Positions 7,598 through 16,239 are shown, counted from the first letter of the stretch. The stretch: DNA of 46,894 bases from JAWUWD01 sp034112085 (GCA_034112085.1 JAWUWD010000004.1:1-46894), one strand, 5' to 3'. Notes: generated by a model not told the origin, from the sequence alone. A program made the numbers and translations.

Positions 7598-9171
7598 GTC
7601 AAAACCTTGGTTAGTGGAAAATTCAATGCAAATGTACTCCCATTATTCACTTCGGAAGTTACTTCTATTGTTCCTTTGTGTGATTCCATAATATGTTTGA
7701 CTAAACTCAATCCTAGACCAGTTCCTTTTGTTTTTTGTGTAAGTGCACTTTCAACGCGATAGAATTTTTCAAAAATATTCTTTTGTTCCGCTTTAGAAAT
7801 ACCTACACCTTGATCTGCTACTTGACAACAGCCATGCCCCTTTTCAATGCTAGTGGATATGGTTATAGATCTTGTTTTATCACTGTATTTGACCGCATTC
7901 TCGATCACATTTGATAGAGCTTCTTCAAACGCTTGGACATCAACACTGATTGGGATACTATTAGGCGCTAGTTGGAGTTGACAATCCACCTCTTTCTCTT
8001 TGAAAGAATAGGAGTAATCTGAGTAGAGTTGTTCTACTAGTTCATTCATATCTTTGTTTACCAATTGGTATGTTTTTCGATTAGCCTCAATCTTAGAAAA
8101 ATCTAAAATGTTATTCACCAGGTGTGAAAGTCTGCCAGACTCATGATGAATGACTTGATAGTAATGTTGCTTTTTATCTTCGGATGGAAGACGACCTAAC
8201 ATCAACGTTTCGGCATACATTCTTATTAGAGATAATGGTGTTCTTATTTCATGCGAAACATTGGAAACAAAATCTGATTTCAATTGTGCAATTTTCAAAG
8301 TATTGCGGATGTTACGAAAGATGATGAAGGCACCTATAAGTACTATGAGTACTGAGAAGAATAAAAAGTATAGATTGGTTTGACTACGCTTCCTAATCAA
8401 TTCGGAATAGCTTTCTCCCTTTGCTTGTATAGCCAGATAGGTGTCTGAAAGTATCCAAAGAGGCTTTTGAACGTAGTCTCTCTCTATATAAAAAGAGGGT
8501 TTGGTATTGTAAATGATATTCAGAGCATCTGTTACCTCGTTTTCTTGCAGAACAGCCAGCGTAAAGTCATCTTGAGCAATGGCCTGCATTTTAGAACCTA
8601 ATAATTGTTCTACCCACAAGTTTGTTTCAAATATAAAAAGAGCATTATACAAGACAGAATCACTATCGTAAACCATTACACTCATTCCTGATTGAGATGA
8701 ATTCATTCCTTGGATAGGAATCCAATCATCGGCTGATTGTATTTTTTGAAATCCGGCAGATAGATAGCTGGTAAGTTGAGTTAAAAGAATGTCTTTTTTT
8801 ATGAACCAGTTTTTTACGTGTTGATTGGTACTGGCCTCGATAGTGACATAGTCATTAATGAAAATACTATCTTTTTGAGTTTCCATTTGATGGAGAACTA
8901 GCATTTGAATAGCCTCATTGCCTAAAATGAGATCAGAAGAATTACGAGTAATTGAATATTGGTTGTTGGCCAGTTTACGTACCCATTGTTCCATCAAATC
9001 GTCCGTGTATTGATTTAATGAAAATAGCACAGCATCCATTTGTTTTTTATAAATGATGTCGGCCATCTTCTCATCCTCACTTAGTGATCTTACTTGAAGA
9101 AAAGCATACACTAAAAATGGAATAATAATCGCAATTAGCAATATCGATATCGTTCGAAGATTTTTGTTCAT
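7594..9171 (-). CDS. Sensor histidine kinase, two transmembrane segments with large extracytoplasmic sensor
   Basis: 525 residues. Membrane segments at about 8-28 and 267-286 enclose a periplasmic sensor of about 240 residues that I do not recognise. The cytoplasmic kinase core follows directly: H307 in VSHEIRTPLSL (H box), N425 in the N box NVIENAVKYS, the G1 box ADQGVGIS (452-459) and the G2 box GTGLGLSL (483-490). No HAMP domain is evident between the second membrane helix and the H box, only a short linker. It would autophosphorylate on H307 and pass phosphate to D52 of the regulator encoded immediately after it (4-nt overlap). The signal sensed is unknown. The neighbouring secreted protease and beta-sandwich protein point to an envelope or extracellular cue, which is inference. 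Confidence 0.9.
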   Translation of the reverse strand: MNKNLRTISILLIAIIIPFLVYAFLQVRSLSEDEKMADIIYKKQMDAVLFSLNQYTDDLMEQWVRKLANNQYSITRNSSDLILGNEAIQMLVLHQMETQKDSIFINDYVTIEASTNQHVKNWFIKKDILLTQLTSYLSAGFQKIQSADDWIPIQGMNSSQSGMSVMVYDSDSVLYNALFIFETNLWVEQLLGSKMQAIAQDDFTLAVLQENEVTDALNIIYNTKPSFYIERDYVQKPLWILSDTYLAIQAKGESYSELIRKRSQTNLYFLFFSVLIVLIGAFIIFRNIRNTLKIAQLKSDFVSNVSHEIRTPLSLIRMYAETLMLGRLPSEDKKQHYYQVIHHESGRLSHLVNNILDFSKIEANRKTYQLVNKDMNELVEQLYSDYSYSFKEKEVDCQLQLAPNSIPISVDVQAFEEALSNVIENAVKYSDKTRSITISTSIEKGHGCCQVADQGVGISKAEQKNIFEKFYRVESALTQKTKGTGLGLSLVKHIMESHKGTIEVTSEVNNGSTFALNFPLTKVLT

Positions 9172-9465
9172 TTATATCTTAATCATTCATTTACAAGGTA
9201 TAAATATTATTCATTTTTTGCGATCAGTGTGGAAACCAATGAATAGAAATTAGAATTTCCTGAATTAATATGTATCTGATTCCCCTAAACACATACTTTG
9301 TCTAATTATAAGAGAAGGGAATAAGAATGAAAATACACGAATGGTTTTATAAAAGGAGAAGAATTAATAGGCAAAACCAAACGGTGAGTGTTTAGTTTAA
9401 GCATTTATTAAATAGTTAGTATTAGGAAACTTAGACTTCAGCTATAGGCTGATGCAACTTACCGG

Positions 9466-10332
9466 CTATGACAAAAGAACTTTCCAAGCATTCTCAATTT
9501 CACCATTATCCAAAAATTCCTGCGCTAGTTGATGTATCGTGTCTTCTTGTTTTGCTTTTTTGACATCTTCACGATTGGCAAATAGTTTGATGTCATGATT
9601 ATTTGGAAGAGCTTCAGTATTCCCTAGTCTTCCAAGGTTGTTGCCTGTGAGTACCGTACTATTTCTGATGTCATCTGGGATCTGATCTACTCCGATGCCT
9701 TTGGTAGTAAGAGGCTTTGGGATTTCAAAAATCGCATCACCTTGCGCTCTGGCATACCAGTTGCCACCCATGCGAGCAACCGCATCTAGTTTGAATGGAT
9801 CGATTTTGCCATCTAAGTCTAGTATTTCTTCTTTAATATGCATTAAAAGGACTTCACAGATGATTAAGTTCCCTGCTCCACCTTCCATGCCTAGTGGTTT
9901 GACTTCAATTACTTTACATTCAAAGGAAGCAGGCGCTTCCGCAACTCTGGGAGGTTTAATCATTTCAGAAACAAGAGGAGTGAGACCAGATTTAACAAAT
10001 TCATCGACACCTTCATCATATTCGGTGCTTGCCAATGACATTTGTTCGACCATGTTGTAGTCTACAATATTGATCACCACTTCACCATTGACTAATACAT
10101 TTTCTAAAGTGTGCTTAGTCGTGTTATCTCTTACTCTTCTAGCTGGAGAAAATATCATAATAGGCGGATTGGCACTAAAACAGTTGAAGAAGCTAAATGG
10201 GCTGAGGTTAACATTTCCATCTGCATCTACCGTACTTGCAAATGCAATAGGGCGAGGAGCCACTGCACCAAGCATATAGCCGTGAAACTTAGCCGTACTT
10301 ACTTCTTTGGGGTTGATTGTTTTTATTGACAT
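9466..10332 (-). CDS. Flavin reductase-like (flavoredoxin-type) FMN-binding protein
   Basis: 288 residues. The N-terminal 200 residues match the flavin reductase-like split-barrel family: VAPRPIAFASTVDADGNVNL (24-43), SPFSFFNCFSANPP, then FECKVIEVKP and LIICEVLLMHI. A C-terminal extension (about 215-288) is rich in charged residues and has no recognised fold. Such proteins bind FMN and reduce flavin or other small acceptors with NAD(P)H. It is the last gene of the tyrosine-degradation run, 94 nt after fahA, on the same strand. Its role in that pathway is unclear: no canonical tyrosine-degradation step needs a flavin reductase. The start at 10332 gives MSIKTINPKEV, and no better start is evident. 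Confidence 0.8.
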   Translation of the reverse strand: MSIKTINPKEVSTAKFHGYMLGAVAPRPIAFASTVDADGNVNLSPFSFFNCFSANPPIMIFSPARRVRDNTTKHTLENVLVNGEVVINIVDYNMVEQMSLASTEYDEGVDEFVKSGLTPLVSEMIKPPRVAEAPASFECKVIEVKPLGMEGGAGNLIICEVLLMHIKEEILDLDGKIDPFKLDAVARMGGNWYARAQGDAIFEIPKPLTTKGIGVDQIPDDIRNSTVLTGNNLGRLGNTEALPNNHDIKLFANREDVKKAKQEDTIHQLAQEFLDNGEIENAWKVLLS

Positions 10333-10368
10333 GAGGGCATAGATGTTGAAACGTAGGATCTTGATTTG

Positions 10369-10413
10369 GAACCCAGATATTAGAATGCATTTCTTGATCT
10401 AATATCTAGGTTC
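10369..10413. repeat. 16-bp imperfect inverted repeat between fahA and the flavin-reductase gene
   Basis: GAACCCAGATATTAGA (10369-10384) and TCTAATATCTAGGTTC (10398-10413) are complementary except at one position, with a 13-nt loop. No T run follows in the direction of transcription, so it may be an mRNA-processing hairpin or a dispersed repeat rather than a terminator. The core AGATATTAGA recurs before fahA at 11724-11733. Confidence 0.55.
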
Positions 10414-10426
10414 TAGTTTATCAATT

Positions 10427-11698
10427 CTATTTAGCAGGCAATATTTTTGCTGATACTTCTCCGAAACCGATCCGGATACCATTGCGTATACCATGCCCTT
10501 TGATTGTTACAATATCTCCATCTTGGATAAATTTTCTTTCTTGACCATTTTCTAACTTAATGGTCTTACTTCCTTTCCAGGACAGTTCTAGCATCGAGCC
10601 ATATTGGTGAGGTTCAGGGCCACTTATTGTGCCTGATGCCATCATATCACCTACTCTTACATTACAGCCATTGACGGTGTGATGCGCAAGTTGCTGACAC
10701 ATATTCCAATACATGAATTTGAAGTTTGAATGAGTCACCTTAGAGGCTATTTCATTCTCCGGTCTGATGTATACTTCTAAATCAATATCATAATTCTTAT
10801 CACCTTCGAATTCTAAATAGGGTAATACTTTAGGATCTTGAACTCCTCCAGCTACCTTGAATGGCTCTAGCGCATCTAAAGTCACAATCCAAGGAGATAC
10901 ATGAGATGCAAAATTCTTACCTAAGAAAGGTCCTAGTGGGACATATTCCCAACCTTGAATATCTCTAGCCGACCAGTCATTGAACATCACTACTCCAAAG
11001 ATATGCTCTTCGGCATCGGCAGTTGTAACGCTGTCACCCATCTCTGTCGTCTTGCCAACGATAAACCCCATTTCCAATTCGAAATCTAAGAGCTTACTTG
11101 GTCCATAAACAGGGACATCTGCATTTGGTGGCTTCTGCTGTCCTTTTGGACGATAAATGTCAGTGCCTGAAATAACGATCGAAGAAGACCTCCCATGATA
11201 CCCAACCGGAATGTGTTTCCAATTGGGCATGAGTGCATTGTCTGGATCACGGAATAAACAACCTACATTATACGCGTGCTGCTCACTAGAGTAGAAGTCA
11301 GTATAATCTCCGATTTGTACAGGCAAGAGCATAATGGCTTCTTCAACCGGAACTAGCACCATCTCACGAGCTATCTTATTATCTCTCAATGTAGGATTGT
11401 CTGACTGAAGCAGTTCAGAGATTCGTTCACGCACTGCTCTGGTTTTTTCTTTACCAAGTGCAATAAATTCATTCAATGTATCTTGATTGAATATACCTTC
11501 AGGCAAGTAGAGATCTTCGAAAAAACCATTGCTACTTAAGTAAACTAAGTCAATAATATGGTCACCAATGGCAACACCAGTACCAGGCTCAAGGTATTTT
11601 GTTTTGAATATACCGAATGGTAAATTTTGTATCGGAAAATCTGAATCTTCAGGTATTTCTACCCAAGATGTTAGTGATGGATTATTGGCTTTGATCAT
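10427..11698 (-). CDS. fahA: Fumarylacetoacetase
   Basis: 423 residues, about the usual family length. It hydrolyses fumarylacetoacetate to fumarate and acetoacetate, the last step of tyrosine breakdown, in the cytoplasm. The N-terminal SH3-like domain is followed by the catalytic domain with IGDYTDFYSSEQHA (D134 metal ligand, H141 general base), GYHGRSSSIVISG, LDFELEMGF (acidic metal ligands) and VMFNDWSARDIQGWEYVPLG. These are hallmark segments of the eukaryotic-type FAH family rather than the shorter FahA-like hydratases. It lies in the run gdh-like/hmgA/hpd/fahA, 105 nt after hpd, on the minus strand. Confidence 0.96.
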   Translation of the reverse strand: MIKANNPSLTSWVEIPEDSDFPIQNLPFGIFKTKYLEPGTGVAIGDHIIDLVYLSSNGFFEDLYLPEGIFNQDTLNEFIALGKEKTRAVRERISELLQSDNPTLRDNKIAREMVLVPVEEAIMLLPVQIGDYTDFYSSEQHAYNVGCLFRDPDNALMPNWKHIPVGYHGRSSSIVISGTDIYRPKGQQKPPNADVPVYGPSKLLDFELEMGFIVGKTTEMGDSVTTADAEEHIFGVVMFNDWSARDIQGWEYVPLGPFLGKNFASHVSPWIVTLDALEPFKVAGGVQDPKVLPYLEFEGDKNYDIDLEVYIRPENEIASKVTHSNFKFMYWNMCQQLAHHTVNGCNVRVGDMMASGTISGPEPHQYGSMLELSWKGSKTIKLENGQERKFIQDGDIVTIKGHGIRNGIRIGFGEVSAKILPAK

Positions 11699-11803
11699 TT
11701 TTAAATATTAGATGTGAGAAGCTAGATATTAGATTAAAAGGAATATGGGATGTCATTACGCCTATTTTCCAATATAAAATCTTCAAATTAATGCATAATT
11801 AAA

Positions 11804-12964
11804 TTAAAGTGTTCCTCTGCGTTCTTGCTCTCTTTCAATGGATTCAAAAAGTGCTTTGAAGTTTCCTGCTCCAAAACCTCTTGCTCCCATTCTTTGAATA
11901 ATCTCGAAGAATAGTGTTGGTCTATCTTCAATAGGACGAGTAAATATTTGTAATAAATATCCTTCTTCATCAGCATCAATCATAATGCCCAGTTTTTTCA
12001 ACTTCTCAAGATCCTCTTTTAATTCGTGATCATGAGCAGCTAACCTTTCAGGTACTGCTTTATAATAGGCTTCTGGAGGAGTGCTTAAAAACTCAACACC
12101 CCTTGCTCGCATTCCTGCTACTGTGCTCAAAATATCATCAGTAGCAACTGCAATATGCTGAACCCCTGGTCCTTCATAGAAATCAAGGTATTCTTCAATC
12201 TGAGATCTTTTCTTGGCCTTTGCTGGCTCGTTAATTGGGAATTTAATTCTTCCATTTCCGTTACTCATCACTTTACTCATTAAAGCGGAGTACTCTGTGT
12301 GGATCTGTTTGTCATCAAATGAAAGGAAATTTTCAAATCCCATCACATCCTCATACCATTTCACCCAAGTGTTCATTTCTCCCCAACCTACATTGCCCAC
12401 CATATGGTCAACATATTTCAGACCAAGTCCTTCTGGGTTGTAGTCCGATTCCCATTTTTCGAAGCCGGGCATAAAGACACCATTGTAGTTTTTACGCTCA
12501 ACAAAAACGTGAATAGTCTCTCCATAGGTGTGAATTCCTGATCGAACAATCTCACCGTGTTCATCTTTTTCAACATCAGGCTCCATGTATGATTTTGCTC
12601 CTCTTGAGGTCGTTTCTTCCCATGCCTTTTTAGCATCTTCCACCCAAAGTGCTACCACTTTTACGCCATCGCCATGTTTAACAATATGCTCGTTGATCGG
12701 GTGTTTGGAGTTAAGTGGAGTGGTAAGGACCAATCTTATTTTATCTTGCCTTAGTACATAAGAAACAACATCCTTGCTTCCTGTTTCTAAACCTTTGTAA
12801 GCGAAAGACTGAAAACCAAATGCTGTTTTGTAAAAGTGAGCTGCTTGTTTAGCATTACCCACGTATAGTTCAATATAATCTGTTCCTAACAATGGAAGAA
12901 AGTCCTGTGCTCCTTCAAATATTTTCTCTAAACCGTAGTTTACGCTTTCTACTTGCTTTGACAT
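11804..12964 (-). CDS. hpd: 4-hydroxyphenylpyruvate dioxygenase
   Basis: 386 residues. It converts 4-hydroxyphenylpyruvate to homogentisate with O2 and Fe(II). Two vicinal-oxygen-chelate domains are visible (about 25-160 and 180-350). The iron ligands are H187 (KYVDHMVGNV), H270 (GVQHIAVATDD) and E354 (LFFEIIQRMG). The C-terminal gate helix GNFKALFESIEREQERRGTL is the classic ending of this family and distinguishes it from hydroxymandelate synthase with reasonable confidence. 61 nt separate it from hmgA upstream and 105 nt from fahA downstream, consistent with one transcript. Confidence 0.96.
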   Translation of the reverse strand: MSKQVESVNYGLEKIFEGAQDFLPLLGTDYIELYVGNAKQAAHFYKTAFGFQSFAYKGLETGSKDVVSYVLRQDKIRLVLTTPLNSKHPINEHIVKHGDGVKVVALWVEDAKKAWEETTSRGAKSYMEPDVEKDEHGEIVRSGIHTYGETIHVFVERKNYNGVFMPGFEKWESDYNPEGLGLKYVDHMVGNVGWGEMNTWVKWYEDVMGFENFLSFDDKQIHTEYSALMSKVMSNGNGRIKFPINEPAKAKKRSQIEEYLDFYEGPGVQHIAVATDDILSTVAGMRARGVEFLSTPPEAYYKAVPERLAAHDHELKEDLEKLKKLGIMIDADEEGYLLQIFTRPIEDRPTLFFEIIQRMGARGFGAGNFKALFESIEREQERRGTL

Positions 12965-13025
12965 GTTTTTAATGCGTTTGTATGTTGATGTGCAACTGGC
13001 ACATTATCAAATTTTCAAATCAATT

Positions 13026-14186
13026 TTATTCCTCTAACCACGATTTATGGTAAGTATTATCGGCAATCTTCATTGCTTCTTCTGTCACCATAAGTGGTTT
13101 GAAAGTATCGACCATTACTGCTAGTTCTTCGGTCACCGTTTTGCCAATACTTCTCTCCATAGCTCCTGGGTGCGGACCATGAGGTATTCCAGCTGGATGC
13201 AATGAAATATGTCCTGGTTCAATATCATTTCTGCTCATGAAATCACCATCTACGTAGTACAGAACTTCATCAGAATCTATGTTGCTGTGATTGTAAGGTG
13301 CTGGTATCGACTCAGGATGATAATCGTATAGTCTCGGACAGAAAGAACAAACAACAAAAGCATCTGTTTCAAATGTCTGATGTACTGGTGGTGGTTGATG
13401 TACACGTCCAGTAATTGGTTCAAAGTCGTGAATGGAGAATGCGTACGGGAAATTGTAACCATCCCAACCAGCAACACTAAATGGATGCTGTGCATAGACC
13501 ATATCAATTAACTCATTTTGCTTTTTTACTTTGATGAGGAAGTCACCTTTTTCATCATAAGTTTCCAGTTCCTGTGGTCTTCTGATATCTCGCTCACAGT
13601 AAGGAGAATTTTCGAGCATCTGTCCAAACCAATTGCGGTATCGCTTTGGCGTGTACATTGGTCGGTACGATTCTACGATGAAAAGGCGATTGTCTTCGGT
13701 ATCAAAGTCCATCTTATAGATAATTCCACGTGGGACTAATAGATAGTCACCGTACTTGAAATCTAGATTGCCGAGCATTGTGCGTAGCTTACCAGTTCCT
13801 CTATGGATGAAGATCAATTCATCAGCATCAGTATTCTTGTAGAAGTATTCTCTAGTCGAATGCTTAGGAGATGCCAATATGATGTTGCAATCAGAATTGG
13901 TCAGCATTGTTTTTCTGCTTTCCAAGTAATCATCTTCCGGTGCAACTTGAAACCCCTTAAGTCTATAAGACTTGATGTTATTCTTTTCCGAAATCTTCGG
14001 AGCTACGGATTTTCTGCCAAGTATCTCCTTTACTTGCGTTGGGCGTTGAACATGGTAGAGTAGGGAAGACATTCCTTCAAATCCTATCGTACCAAACAAT
14101 TCTTCATAATGAAGAGAACCATCTTCCTTTTTGAAGGTAGTATGCCGCTTATGTGGAATTTTTCCTAGTTGATGATAAAAAGGCAT
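13026..14186 (-). CDS. hmgA: Homogentisate 1,2-dioxygenase
   Basis: 386 residues, shorter than the approximately 430-445 of proteobacterial and animal enzymes. It opens the ring of homogentisate to maleylacetoacetate. The active-site blocks are intact: HQPPPVHQTFETDAFVVCSF (263-282), NHSNIDSDEVLYYVDG with iron ligands H300 and E307, and HPAGIPHGPHPGA with ligand H336. These align with H335, E341 and H371 of the human enzyme. The shortening falls in the N-terminal half. It lies between the amino acid dehydrogenase gene and hpd on the minus strand. Confidence 0.95.
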   Translation of the reverse strand: MPFYHQLGKIPHKRHTTFKKEDGSLHYEELFGTIGFEGMSSLLYHVQRPTQVKEILGRKSVAPKISEKNNIKSYRLKGFQVAPEDDYLESRKTMLTNSDCNIILASPKHSTREYFYKNTDADELIFIHRGTGKLRTMLGNLDFKYGDYLLVPRGIIYKMDFDTEDNRLFIVESYRPMYTPKRYRNWFGQMLENSPYCERDIRRPQELETYDEKGDFLIKVKKQNELIDMVYAQHPFSVAGWDGYNFPYAFSIHDFEPITGRVHQPPPVHQTFETDAFVVCSFCPRLYDYHPESIPAPYNHSNIDSDEVLYYVDGDFMSRNDIEPGHISLHPAGIPHGPHPGAMERSIGKTVTEELAVMVDTFKPLMVTEEAMKIADNTYHKSWLEE

Positions 14187-14297
14187 GTTGTAATTATTTC
14201 AAGTGATTTCAGTAATGATTATTCTCCCCTTTGATATTTAGAGGAATCCAGATAATGCTTCGTTTCTCTGGGATTAGATAATCGCTACTGTGATAAT

Positions 14298-15524
14298 CTA
14301 AATTAACTGTTTTAAAGCGATTTCGAAAGAAGCTTTAGCGATACCTGTTTTGTCTTTATGGACTGCATAGGTTTTTTCAAGCCCCGCTTTGATAATATTG
14401 GACGTATCAGTGAAGATGGCTTCATCTTCCAAACTTGTCTCACTACTCATCAAGTAAGCAAATACTCGCGCCATTCCACAGTTGGCAATAAAGTCAGGGA
14501 TCACTGAGAATTGATCATCTGCAAACATTCCGGTAGGACCAAAGAAGATTTCTGGATCAGCAAACGGCACATTAGCACCGCAAGAGAATACTTCAAGATG
14601 TGATGCAATCATGCGATCTACTTGATCTCTATTGATCAATCTAGAAGCTGCACATGGTGCAAATATTTCAAAATCTAAGTCCCAAATTCGCTCATTGATC
14701 TCTGCAAATGGAATCATATTGTCAGCAACTAACTTATTGCCATCACGATTCACAAAGAATGCTCTAATTTCCTCTAGAGAAAAACCATCCGCATTCATAA
14801 CGCCACCATCACGGTCGATAATTCCAACTACTTTTACGCCCATTTGCGCAAGGTAAAATCCTGCTGAAGCTCCTACATTCCCCCATCCCTGGATGACTGC
14901 TCTTTTTTCTGTAATGTTGCCACCCCAGATGTTGTAATAATGGTGAACTGCCTCGGCTACTCCCCATCCTGTGATCATATCAGCCACAGTGTATTTTTTA
15001 TTTAAGTCTGGAGAGTATTTATCATCTTCCAATACTTTGATCACTCCTTGACGTAGTTGACCGATTCGATTTACCTTCTGAGCTTCTGTTGGCTTGAAAT
15101 GACCTGTGAATACTCCCTCTTGAGGATGCCAGATACCACTGTCTTCAGTGATTGGAATTACTTCATGAATTTCATCCACATTGAGGTCACCACCAGTTCC
15201 GTAGTAGTGCTTTAGCAATGGCATAACCGCTGCATACCATCTTCTCAGCACACCTTCTTTACGAGGGTCAGATGGGTCAAAGTTGATTCCTGATTTAGCG
15301 CCACCAATCGCTGGGCCTGAGACAGTGAATTTCACCTCCATAGTTTTTGCTAAGGATTCCACTTCTCTCTTATCAAGACCTTTTCTCATGCGAGTTCCGC
15401 CTCCTGCAGCTCCACCTCTGAGTGAATTGATTACAACCCAACCTTCAGCCTCTGTTTCGGCATCTGACCATTCGAATACTATTTCAGGTCTCTTATTCTC
15501 GTATTTATGTAATAATTCTTTCAT
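14298..15524 (-). CDS. Glu/Leu/Phe/Val dehydrogenase family enzyme, probably not a glutamate dehydrogenase
   Basis: 408 residues. N-terminal substrate domain with K65 (EVKFTVSG), catalytic K77 (GPAIGGAKSGI) and D113 (GTGGDLNVDE), then an NAD(P)-binding Rossmann domain with GWGNVGAS at 213-220. It would oxidatively deaminate an L-amino acid to a 2-oxo acid and ammonia. In glutamate dehydrogenases the glycine-rich loop near residue 40 reads GPYKGG, its lysine binding the substrate gamma-carboxylate. Here it reads GGAAGG, nearer the GPALGG of leucine and phenylalanine dehydrogenases. As first gene of the tyrosine-degradation run, it could make 4-hydroxyphenylpyruvate for Hpd, but specificity is inference. 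It is divergent from an Lrp/AsnC regulator, the usual amino-acid sensor type. Confidence 0.85.
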   Translation of the reverse strand: MKELLHKYENKRPEIVFEWSDAETEAEGWVVINSLRGGAAGGGTRMRKGLDKREVESLAKTMEVKFTVSGPAIGGAKSGINFDPSDPRKEGVLRRWYAAVMPLLKHYYGTGGDLNVDEIHEVIPITEDSGIWHPQEGVFTGHFKPTEAQKVNRIGQLRQGVIKVLEDDKYSPDLNKKYTVADMITGWGVAEAVHHYYNIWGGNITEKRAVIQGWGNVGASAGFYLAQMGVKVVGIIDRDGGVMNADGFSLEEIRAFFVNRDGNKLVADNMIPFAEINERIWDLDFEIFAPCAASRLINRDQVDRMIASHLEVFSCGANVPFADPEIFFGPTGMFADDQFSVIPDFIANCGMARVFAYLMSSETSLEDEAIFTDTSNIIKAGLEKTYAVHKDKTGIAKASFEIALKQLI

Positions 15525-15561
15525 TGATGAATCTTAAAAACTTCTAATTGTTTAGGTATGT

Positions 15562-15569
15562 CAAATGTA
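15562..15569 (-). promoter_or_regulatory. Putative -7 element of the tyrosine-degradation operon
   Basis: On the minus strand 15569-15562 reads TACATTTG, an exact TAnnTTTG. The predicted start lies about 30 nt upstream of the ATG at 15524. The corresponding upstream box (15592-15589, ACTG) is a weak match, leaving room for activation. The element lies in the divergent region shared with the Lrp/AsnC gene. Confidence 0.5.
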
Positions 15570-15706
15570 CAAATTCACTCATGTGTATCAGTTTATTTTC
15601 TACGATCTTATTTGATTTAAGGGTTTAACACTGAAATTTTAATTTTAGTAGTGTATAATTCTTTATTTTTTTGTTAATATGTTTTTTACAGAAAATAACA
15701 CTAAAA

Positions 15707-16171
15707 ATGACATTAGATTTAATAGATATTAAGATTTTAAATATTTTGCAACGGGATGGGAGGATCACTACCAAAGCACTTGCTGAACAATTAAGTCTAA
15801 CGACTACTCCAGTGTTCGAACGGATAAAAAAACTTGAACGAGAAGGTATTATTGATAAATATGTCGCCCTTCTCAATCAAAAGAAAATTGATAAAAAACT
15901 AATTGTGTTTGTTTCACTTTCTTTGAAAAATCACACAAGATCCTATTTAGAAGCCTTTGTGAGAGAAATTGAAAGTTTTGATGAAGTACAAGAATGCTAC
16001 CACATTGCAGGAAATTTTGATTATATGATCAAGGTGATCATCAAGGATATGGAAGTTTATCAGCAATTTCTATTGACTAAAATCTCCACTAACAATAATA
16101 TAGCGACCGTTCAGAGTTCTTTTGTTCTTTCTAAGGATAAGTATTCAACTGCCATGCCTGTTAATGCCTGA
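15707..16171 (+). CDS. Lrp/AsnC-family transcriptional regulator
   Basis: 154 residues from the ATG at 15707; a TTG 36 nt earlier is in frame but the ATG gives the normal family N-terminus (TLDLIDIKILNILQRDGRIT). The helix-turn-helix spans about 1-55 (TKALAEQLSLTTTPVFERIK), followed by an RAM/ACT-like ligand domain (about 65-145, including CYHIAGNFDYMIKVIIKDME). Members bind amino acids and regulate amino-acid metabolism, often as octamers. It is divergent from the amino acid dehydrogenase that heads the tyrosine operon (182 nt between starts), so control of that operon and of itself is likely. No operator could be picked out with confidence. Confidence 0.92.
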   Translation: MTLDLIDIKILNILQRDGRITTKALAEQLSLTTTPVFERIKKLEREGIIDKYVALLNQKKIDKKLIVFVSLSLKNHTRSYLEAFVREIESFDEVQECYHIAGNFDYMIKVIIKDMEVYQQFLLTKISTNNNIATVQSSFVLSKDKYSTAMPVNA

Positions 16172-16239
16172 TTTGTTCAGGTTTTACTACTGTTGATTTA
16201 CTAAATGGACATCCCGAAAGATCCTTAGGGGAATAGTTG

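Noticed and set aside
12988..13004. ATGTGC-AACTG-GCACAT stem between hmgA and hpd
   Set aside because: Only 6 bp with no T run, so too weak to call a terminator or operator.
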